Of a stretch of DNA of 7,765 nucleotides, positions 1 to 4,109 are shown piece by piece. The stretch lies in NCBI GenBank assembly GCA_027083475.1, contig JALWON010000068.1:1-7765 (forward strand), given 5' to 3'. The notes under the pieces were generated by a model. It was not told the DNA's origin. It saw only the letters and a program-made list of their open reading frames with translations, and did not search any database. A program made the translations under genes and the position numbers. This stretch comes from Sulfurimonas sp. Its GTDB lineage: Bacteria; Campylobacterota; Campylobacteria; Campylobacterales; Sulfurimonadaceae. How positions within the stretch are numbered: the first letter of the stretch is position 1; every line of letters starts with the position of its first letter.

Positions 1-212
1 TTGTTGAGTGCATGCCCGATGTGAATATGCCCGTTGGCATACGGAGGTCCATCGTGCAGGGTAAAGCTTGGTGCATCTTTACGGTTTGCTTTCATCTTTT
101 CATAGATTTTTTGCTCATCCCACGCTCTGTAGCGTTTAGGTTCATTGTTGATTAAGTTGCCGCGCATTGCAAACGCAGTTGTTGGTAAAAGGAGTGTTTC
201 TTTGTAGTCCAT
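1..212 (-). CDS. ileS: Isoleucyl-tRNA synthetase, N-terminal fragment (gene runs off the left edge)
   Basis: IleS charges tRNA-Ile with isoleucine in the cytoplasm. Only the first 70 codons are in the window. The reverse strand reads MDYKETLLLPTTAFAMRGNL and continues through RYRAWDE to HDGPPYANGHIHIGHALN at the edge. The last segment is the class I synthetase nucleotide-binding signature (HIGH) in the form and context typical of IleS, and the preceding LPTTAFAMRGNL is the usual IleS N-terminus. The ATG at 212-210 is chosen because the protein begins where IleS proteins normally begin and a GAGG Shine-Dalgarno lies 5 bases upstream (221-218). The gene is divergent from the cinA-like gene. Distinction from ValRS and LeuRS rests on the N-terminal motif; nothing past the HIGH region is visible. 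Confidence 0.95.
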   Translation of the reverse strand, partial: MDYKETLLLPTTAFAMRGNLINNEPKRYRAWDEQKIYEKMKANRKDAPSFTLHDGPPYANGHIHIGHALN

Positions 213-243
213 ATAAGCCTCAAAATTGTATATAAAGTTTTGC

Positions 244-249
244 ATTATA
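244..249 (-). promoter_or_regulatory. Putative -10 box for ileS
   Basis: The minus strand carries a perfect TATAAT (plus strand ATTATA) ending about 32 bases before the ileS start codon, giving a predicted leader of about 25 nt. No clear -35 box is seen at the expected distance, which is common in Campylobacterota. The surrounding DNA is AT-rich, so chance matches are possible. Confidence 0.5.
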
Positions 250-281
250 TCTTTTTAGGGTTTAAAAGCCTATAAAAGTGC

Positions 282-287
282 TATAAT
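282..287 (+). promoter_or_regulatory. Putative -10 box for the cinA-like gene
   Basis: A perfect TATAAT on the plus strand lies 29 bases before the cinA-like ATG, predicting a leader of about 20-25 nt. There is no recognisable -35 box. Together with the oppositely oriented -10 at 244-249 it makes the spacer 213-316 a compact divergent promoter region. Confidence 0.5.
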
Positions 288-316
288 AGGTGAAAATATT
301 TTAAGGTATAAGCATT

Positions 317-1405
317 ATGAAACTTCATGTTATTTTTGTTGGGAATAAATTTGCATACAATCAAAGTTTACAAGAGTATGTGATTCGTAAGATTGGACAA
401 AAAGTTGATTTTATCGATATGATTACTTATATAAAAGAGAGCGATAATTCACTCTTTTTGTCTATAGAAGAAGAGTTGAATTCGCATCAAAAGATTATCA
501 TAATTACAACAAAACAGATTTATGCCACAGTGGGCAAACTGATTTCTACTGTAACACAAGATAATCAAGTACTTAAAAATGGTTTTTTAATCCCGCAAAA
601 AGCGACACTTTTTCAAGAGAGAAGTTATCTTTTAGAGTATAAAGAGAGTATTGTCAATGTTGTGCAGGTAGATGAAGGTGAAGAGATGCCTGAGATTTTA
701 ATGTATGATGAAAATTCGCATGAGAGTTGTCATGTTTTTGATGAAGATAAAGAGACAACTTTGGCTATTTTGACTCCTATTGCACAGAGTTTTGATGTAA
801 ATTTAACTGTAGTCGAAGAGGTTTCAGGCTGGTTAAAGATAGATATTACAAGTAATAAGTATGGCAATATTTCGAAATTCACAGACTCTGCAAAACAATT
901 ATTGCCAAAAAATCTTATTGTGACATCCAATATTATGGAATACATAATTGAGAAGTTAGAACATGCACAAAAAAAGCTCACCTTTGCTGAGAGTTGCACA
1001 GGAGGGCTTTTGAGTTACTACCTGACGAAAAACAATGGTGCATCCAATGTTTTTCATGGTGCTTTGGTAACCTACTCAAATGCTTTAAAAGAGAACTGGT
1101 TAGCTGTTTCTGCAGAGGCTTTGCAAGATTTTGGGGCGGTGAGCAGTGCAGTTGTGAGTGAGATGAGTGATGGTGCTTTAAATGTGAGTGATGCAGATTT
1201 TGCTTTGAGTGTGAGTGGTATTGCTGGTGATGGTGGTGGTACAGATGAGAAGCCTGTGGGTACTGTTTACATAGGTATACGTACAAAAACAAAACACAAA
1301 GAAGAGCGATTGTATTTTCGTGGTGATAGAAATTATATACAACATCAGAGTGCACTTTATGCTATAAAAATGCTGCTTCTCATTGATAAAGAGACTTTTT
1401 TTTAA
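317..1405 (+). CDS. cinA: CinA-family protein: nicotinamide-nucleotide amidase (PncC-type) C-terminal domain with a degenerate N-terminal half
   Basis: The C-terminal domain (about residues 207-355) is a CinA/PncC domain, a family that deamidates nicotinamide mononucleotide to nicotinic acid mononucleotide in pyridine nucleotide salvage. Visible motifs are AESCTGG (224-230, with the expected catalytic Ser226), YSNALKEN (253-260), GAVSSAVV (273-280), SGIAGDGGGT (300-309) and KPVGTVYIG (312-320). The N-terminal half (1-200) occupies the place of the MoCF-like/COG1058 pyrophosphatase domain, and its order can be roughly followed (IFVGNK, a KIIIITT strand, IPQKATLF, then EGEEMPEIL). It lacks the usual GTELL, GGLGPT and LPGVP motifs, so pyrophosphatase activity is doubtful. 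At 362 residues it is shorter than typical full-length CinA (about 410-420). The start ATG has a weak AAGG upstream (304-307). Being close upstream of the tRNA promoter, it may read through into the tRNA cluster. The symbol reflects family membership; pncC would describe the surviving activity. Confidence 0.85.
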   Translation: MKLHVIFVGNKFAYNQSLQEYVIRKIGQKVDFIDMITYIKESDNSLFLSIEEELNSHQKIIIITTKQIYATVGKLISTVTQDNQVLKNGFLIPQKATLFQERSYLLEYKESIVNVVQVDEGEEMPEILMYDENSHESCHVFDEDKETTLAILTPIAQSFDVNLTVVEEVSGWLKIDITSNKYGNISKFTDSAKQLLPKNLIVTSNIMEYIIEKLEHAQKKLTFAESCTGGLLSYYLTKNNGASNVFHGALVTYSNALKENWLAVSAEALQDFGAVSSAVVSEMSDGALNVSDADFALSVSGIAGDGGGTDEKPVGTVYIGIRTKTKHKEERLYFRGDRNYIQHQSALYAIKMLLLIDKETFF

Positions 1406-1422
1406 ATTTGTATAAAAATATC

Positions 1423-1451
1423 TTGACATCTAAGAATGATTTGCCTATAAT
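1423..1451 (+). promoter_or_regulatory. Consensus sigma70 promoter of the tRNA cluster
   Basis: TTGACA (1423-1428) and TATAAT (1446-1451) are separated by exactly 17 bases, a perfect match to the housekeeping consensus. Transcription should start near 1457-1459, about 20 bases before the mature tRNA-Lys. The short leader can form a small hairpin, CTCTT (1458-1462) with AAGAG (1467-1471). It is the only promoter in the window with a clear -35 box, fitting a heavily transcribed stable RNA operon. Confidence 0.85.
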
Positions 1452-1476
1452 TTCGACCTCTTAACAAAGAGAACAT

Positions 1477-1552
1477 GTCTTGTTAGCTCAGCTGGTAGAG
1501 CACGTCACTTTTAATGATGTGGCCGATGGTTCGAATCCATCACAGGACACCA
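1477..1552 (+). tRNA. tRNA-Lys (anticodon TTT)
   Basis: This folds into a complete 76-nt cloverleaf. The acceptor stem is GTCTTGT with ACAGGAC (one G-T pair), the D stem is GCTC/GAGC, and the anticodon stem is CGTCA/TGATG around loop CTTTTAA, with anticodon TTT at 1510-1512. The T arm is GATGG-TTCGAAT-CCATC, the discriminator is A and the CCA is encoded (1550-1552). It is the first gene of the cluster, about 20 bases after the predicted transcription start. Confidence 0.97.
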
Positions 1553-1561
1553 TATATATAA

Positions 1562-1638
1562 GCGGTGGTAGTTCAGTTGGTTAGAATACCTGCCTGTCAC
1601 GCAGGGGGTCGTGGGTTCGAGCCCCATCCACCGCGCCA
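1562..1638 (+). tRNA. tRNA-Asp (anticodon GTC), copy 1
   Basis: This is a complete 77-nt cloverleaf. Acceptor GCGGTGG pairs with CCACCGC, discriminator G is followed by an encoded CCA (1636-1638), anticodon stem CCTGC/GCAGG encloses loop CTGTCAC with anticodon GTC, and the T loop is TTCGAGC. It lies 9 bases after tRNA-Lys and is identical over its full length to the second tRNA-Asp at 2077-2153. An 83-nt hairpin element starts on the very next base. Confidence 0.97.
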
Positions 1639-1721
1639 CTTTTGTTTATTTGCACCAAAGCTTTTAGCTCACATACTATTAGTATGCTTTACTAAAACCT
1701 TAGGCACAACTAAATCAAAAG
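1639..1721 (+). repeat. Imperfect hairpin element, copy 1, directly behind tRNA-Asp copy 1
   Basis: This is an 83-nt near-palindrome starting at the base after the tRNA CCA. Outer stem: 1639-1648 pairs with 1711-1721 (10 bp, with T1715 bulged). A conserved internal loop has TTTGCA (1649-1654) opposite CACAAC (1705-1710). Middle stem: 1655-1667 pairs with 1692-1704, 11 of 13 positions. Inner hairpin: CATACTA (1672-1678) with TAGTATG (1680-1686). It shares TTTGCAC, CTCACATACT, AGTATGCTT and GCACAACT, at matching spacing, with the element at 2154-2237, while the stem arms differ in sequence. No ORF is present. It could be a structured part of the tRNA precursor, a small dispersed repeat or a processing signal. 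It is unlikely to be a complete terminator, because four more tRNAs follow without an obvious promoter. Confidence 0.75.
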
Positions 1722-1740
1722 AAGATTTTAGTTTTTAGAT

Positions 1741-1816
1741 GGGCGCTTAGCTCAGTTGGTAGAGCGCTACCCTTACAAGGTAGATGTCACTGGTTCGAGT
1801 CCAGTAGTGCCCACCA
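1741..1816 (+). tRNA. tRNA-Val (anticodon TAC), copy 1
   Basis: This is a complete 76-nt cloverleaf. Acceptor GGGCGCT pairs with AGTGCCC (one G-T pair), anticodon stem CTACC/GGTAG encloses loop CTTACAA with anticodon TAC, the T arm is CTGG-TTCGAGT-CCAG with a fifth pair, the discriminator is A and the CCA is encoded (1814-1816). It is identical to the next tRNA gene, 28 bases downstream. Confidence 0.97.
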
Positions 1817-1844
1817 TTTAAAAATCATAAACCCCATTAAAGAT

Positions 1845-1920
1845 GGGCGCTTAGCTCAGTTGGTAGAGCGCTACCCTTACAAGGTAGATGTCACTGGTTC
1901 GAGTCCAGTAGTGCCCACCA
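1845..1920 (+). tRNA. tRNA-Val (anticodon TAC), copy 2
   Basis: This is an exact copy of the 76-nt tRNA-Val at 1741-1816, with the same AGAT before it and CCATTT at and after its end. That makes an 83-bp direct repeat (1737-1819 and 1841-1923) with a 104-bp period. It is a tandem duplication, or a pair kept identical by gene conversion. Confidence 0.97.
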
Positions 1921-1956
1921 TTTTTTTGTGACAACTTTTGTTAATTGAAAGAAAGT

Positions 1957-2032
1957 GACCCTTTCGTCTAGTGGCCAAGGACACTATCACTTCATGGTAG
2001 TAACAGAGGTTCAAATCCTTTAGGGGTCGCCA
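1957..2032 (+). tRNA. tRNA-Glu (anticodon TTC), with C at position 33
   Basis: This 76-nt cloverleaf has acceptor GACCCTT/AGGGGTC, D stem GTCT/GGAC, anticodon stem CTATC/GGTAG, T arm AGAGG-TTCAAAT-CCTTT, discriminator G and an encoded CCA (2030-2032). The GACCCTTTCGTCTAG start and anticodon TTC (1991-1993) identify tRNA-Glu. The anticodon loop reads ACTTCAT, so position 33 (base 1990) is C instead of the nearly invariant T, and positions 32 and 38 (A and T) could pair. All other parts look functional, so it is called a gene and not a pseudogene. Confidence 0.92.
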
Positions 2033-2076
2033 TATTTTGGTGTTTTTTTCTTTATTATTGAGAAAAGATTTTAGGA

Positions 2077-2153
2077 GCGGTGGTAGTTCAGTTGGTTAGA
2101 ATACCTGCCTGTCACGCAGGGGGTCGTGGGTTCGAGCCCCATCCACCGCGCCA
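2077..2153 (+). tRNA. tRNA-Asp (anticodon GTC), copy 2
   Basis: This 77-nt gene is identical to tRNA-Asp copy 1 at 1562-1638: acceptor GCGGTGG/CCACCGC, anticodon GTC in loop CTGTCAC, discriminator G and encoded CCA (2151-2153). It is the last gene of the cluster, and like the first copy it is followed on the next base by a hairpin element. Confidence 0.97.
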
Positions 2154-2237
2154 TTTTTTGATGATTTGCACTTATATTTGAAACTCACATACTAAAGTAT
2201 GCTTCGCTTCAAATATAAGCACAACTCATTCAAAAAA
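2154..2237 (+). repeat. Imperfect hairpin element, copy 2, directly behind tRNA-Asp copy 2
   Basis: This 84-nt near-palindrome has the same plan as the element at 1639-1721. Outer stem: 2154-2164 pairs with 2226-2237 (11 bp, with T2230 bulged at the same place as in copy 1). The internal loop is TTTGCA opposite CACAAC. Middle stem: CTTATATTTGAA (2171-2182) pairs perfectly with TTCAAATATAAG (2208-2219). Inner hairpin: CATACT (2188-2193) with AGTATG (2196-2201). TTTGCAC, CTCACATACT, AGTATGCTT and GCACAACT are shared with copy 1 at the same spacing, but the stem sequences differ and stay complementary. Confidence 0.75.
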
Positions 2238-2246
2238 GACTTTTTT
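2154..2246 (+). terminator. Possible intrinsic terminator of the tRNA cluster
   Basis: The long hairpin of element copy 2 is followed, after GAC, by a run of six T (2241-2246). Position at the end of the tRNA cluster and before the ddl promoter suits a terminator. The stem is AT-rich and the T-run is offset by three bases, so efficiency is uncertain. The A6-GAC-T6 stretch (2232-2246) could also form a small alternative hairpin. Confidence 0.4.
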
Positions 2247-2296
2247 ATAATCTCCAATTTCTCTTTTTTTACATTATCATTTTATTAGCATAGACT

Positions 2297-2305
2297 TGTT
2301 ATAAT
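2297..2305 (+). promoter_or_regulatory. Putative extended -10 promoter of the ddl operon
   Basis: TGTTATAAT is a TGn extension followed by a perfect -10 box, 31 bases before the ddl start codon, predicting a leader of about 25 nt. There is no good -35 box, which fits an extended -10 promoter. Another TATAAT occurs at 2246-2251 within the T-rich tract behind the hairpin and could be a second, weaker start. Confidence 0.55.
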
Positions 2306-2336
2306 CTTATTACTTATAAACTCTCAAGGAAACATA

Positions 2337-3374
2337 TTGAAATTATCTATTTTATTTGGTGGTGCTAGTTTTGAACATGAAATTAGTATAGTAAGTGCCA
2401 TAACTTTAAAAGAAAAACTCCAAAACTTTGACCTCAATTTTATCTTTTGTGATTCAGACCATTCATTTTATCTTATTGATGCATCTGCGATGAAAGCAAC
2501 AACTTTTTCTAAGGGTAACCATAAAAAAATGCCGCTTCTTACTCTTAGCAATGGTGGTTTTGTGCAAAAAAGCATGTTTAGTACAACTGAGTATAAAAAT
2601 GTTGTTTTGAACTTAATTCATGGTGCGGATGGTGAAGATGGGACTATTGCTGCACTTTTAGATTTTTATAATATTCGCTATATTGGACCTCGAACGGATG
2701 CGAGTGTTTTTTCTTATGATAAACGCTATACAAAGTACTTGTGTGAAGCACAGGGTATCCAAACACTTCCCTTTGAAACACAGAGTGTGAATGAACATAA
2801 AAACCTCTCCTTAGAGTATCCTATTATTGTCAAACCTGCTTCTTTGGGAAGTTCTATTGGGGTGAGTATTGTGAAAGAAGAGAGTGAACTTGATTATGCT
2901 TTAGACACTGCATTTGAGTATGATAGTAATGTCTTAATTGAGCCCTTTATGGAGGGAGTAAAAGAGTATAATCTTGCAGGATTTTATGCAGATGGTGCTT
3001 TTCATTTTTCTATTGTAGAAGAACCACATAAAGAGGAATTTTTAGATTTTGAGAAAAAATATATGGATTTCTCACGAGTAGAACAGGTTTTAAAAGCAGA
3101 TATAAGCGATGAATTAAGAGTGAAATTAGAAGCGACCTTTGAAAAAGTTTATACAGGGATGTTTGAAGGTGCTTTAATTCGTTGCGATTTTTTTGTCATC
3201 AACAATCAAGTCTATTTAAATGAGATAAACCCTATTCCAGGATCTATGGCAAATTATCTTTTTGAAGATTTTTCATCTGCTATTGAACTTTTAAGTCTCT
3301 CTCTCCCAAGTAAAAACCGACCGAAAGTGACTTATGAGTATATTCACTCCATTTCGAGTGCAAAAGGGAAGTAA
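2337..3374 (+). CDS. ddl: D-alanine--D-alanine ligase
   Basis: This cytoplasmic ATP-grasp enzyme joins two D-alanines to make the dipeptide that MurF adds to the peptidoglycan precursor. The 345-residue length is normal. In order: N-terminal LFGGASFEHEISIVSA (6-21, with conserved Glu15), LIHGADGEDG (93-102), ATP-grasp segments IIVKPASLGSSIGVS (163-177) and LIEPFMEGVKEYN (200-212), and metal-binding LIRCDFF (280-286) with NEINPIPGS (295-303), giving Arg282, Asp284, Glu296 and Asn298. The start is a TTG at 2337, chosen because AAGGA (2326-2330) is 6 bases upstream and the protein then begins MKLSILFGG as the family expects; the next in-frame ATG would remove this conserved N-terminus. The stop overlaps the next ATG by one base (TAATG). 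The role two genes upstream of murF is coherent. Confidence 0.95.
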   Translation: MKLSILFGGASFEHEISIVSAITLKEKLQNFDLNFIFCDSDHSFYLIDASAMKATTFSKGNHKKMPLLTLSNGGFVQKSMFSTTEYKNVVLNLIHGADGEDGTIAALLDFYNIRYIGPRTDASVFSYDKRYTKYLCEAQGIQTLPFETQSVNEHKNLSLEYPIIVKPASLGSSIGVSIVKEESELDYALDTAFEYDSNVLIEPFMEGVKEYNLAGFYADGAFHFSIVEEPHKEEFLDFEKKYMDFSRVEQVLKADISDELRVKLEATFEKVYTGMFEGALIRCDFFVINNQVYLNEINPIPGSMANYLFEDFSSAIELLSLSLPSKNRPKVTYEYIHSISSAKGK

Positions 3375-4108
3375 TGGCACGTAAGTCCATACAGTATAAG
3401 CAGCATACTTTTAACATCAGTTATGAAATTGTGAATCCAAACGCAAATGTTGATATAATTATACTGCATGGCTGGGGAAGCAATAAAAATCTGATGAAAC
3501 AATCTTTTGCTCCTTTTATGAGTGGTTTTCGTCATATTTATATTGACCTTCCAGGATTTGGAAACTCTACTTGTAGTACTGTTTTAACAACGCAGGATGT
3601 AGCTCGTATTGTAGAACTTTTGATGGTGCAGATTAATGCTTCTAAAGATATAGTACTTGGACACTCTTTTGGTGGAAAAGTAGCCCTTTTACTGAATCCA
3701 AAAGTGCTTATTTTAGTGGCAAGTGCAGGCATTTACATAGAAAAATCTTTGAAAGTAAAAACAAAGATTTTCCTATTTAAAACACTTAAAGTCTTTGGGT
3801 TTTCAAAGTTTCGCTCTCTTTTTGTAGCGGATGATGCTAAAGAATTGAGTGAATATATGTACCAAACTTTTAAAAATGTGGTCAATGAAGACTTTGCTGA
3901 GAAGTTTCAAGCATACCAAGGGAAAGCATTACTTTGTTGGGGTGAAGATGACACAGCAACACCGCTGCGTTCTGCCAAAAAAATTGATGCACTTATAGAG
4001 GACTCTCAACTTGAAGTCTATGCTGGTGATCATTACTTTTTTATGAAAAATGCAAAAGATATTGCACAAAAAATCGAAAAAAGATTTTTAGAAACTTTAG
4101 GAAAATAA
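3374..4108 (+). CDS. Alpha/beta-fold hydrolase between ddl and murF, substrate unknown
   Basis: This 244-residue protein has a complete alpha/beta hydrolase core. HGWG (32-35) is the oxyanion-hole loop, DLPGFGNS (58-65) follows, GHSFGG (96-101) holds nucleophile Ser98, WGEDDTATP (189-197) supplies the acid (Asp192 or Asp193), and GDHYFF (218-223) supplies His220. A hydrophobic, basic stretch (about 123-152) forms the cap region. No signal peptide is seen, so it is probably cytoplasmic. Translation is likely coupled to ddl through the TAATG overlap, and murF begins one base after its stop. A hydrolase in this position between ddl and murF is, from memory, shared with Campylobacter relatives, which suggests a role linked to cell-wall synthesis. 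That role is inference; the fold alone would fit an esterase, thioesterase, lipase or peptidase. Confidence 0.85.
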   Translation: MARKSIQYKQHTFNISYEIVNPNANVDIIILHGWGSNKNLMKQSFAPFMSGFRHIYIDLPGFGNSTCSTVLTTQDVARIVELLMVQINASKDIVLGHSFGGKVALLLNPKVLILVASAGIYIEKSLKVKTKIFLFKTLKVFGFSKFRSLFVADDAKELSEYMYQTFKNVVNEDFAEKFQAYQGKALLCWGEDDTATPLRSAKKIDALIEDSQLEVYAGDHYFFMKNAKDIAQKIEKRFLETLGK

Positions 4109-4109
4109 T

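Noticed and set aside
1135..1250. Repeated GTGAGTGA-like stretches that look like a short tandem repeat
   Set aside because: They are irregular and come from Val, Ser, Asp and Gly codons inside conserved parts of the CinA domain; no constant period.
978..1355. Minus-strand open frame of 125 codons rich in His and Ser, antisense to cinA
   Set aside because: Its composition is the mirror of repeated GTG, AGT and GAT codons in cinA. The opposite frame encodes the clear PncC domain, and no ribosome binding site or family motif supports the antisense frame.
1374..1403. Intrinsic terminator at the end of cinA (TCTC...GAGA followed by eight T)
   Set aside because: The stem is only 4 bp with a 9-base loop and lies inside the coding sequence; too weak to call.
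1921..1956. Promoter between tRNA-Val copy 2 and tRNA-Glu (TTGTGACA, later TTAATT)
   Set aside because: Neither hexamer nor spacing is good; the stretch is simply AT-rich spacer.
1639..2237. Hairpin elements as integron attC sites (GCACAAC resembles RYYYAAC, with a bulged base on one arm)
   Set aside because: The AAC end lies on the wrong side for attC, position 3 of the core breaks the consensus, the partner GTTRRRY is missing, and there is no integrase or gene cassette; tRNAs flank them instead.
1639..2237. Hairpin elements as REP sequences of the RAYT/TnpA-REP kind
   Set aside because: No GTAG-type guide tetranucleotide next to the stem and no paired inverted arrangement; AT-rich stems are unlike typical REPs. 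Not fully excluded without a genome search.
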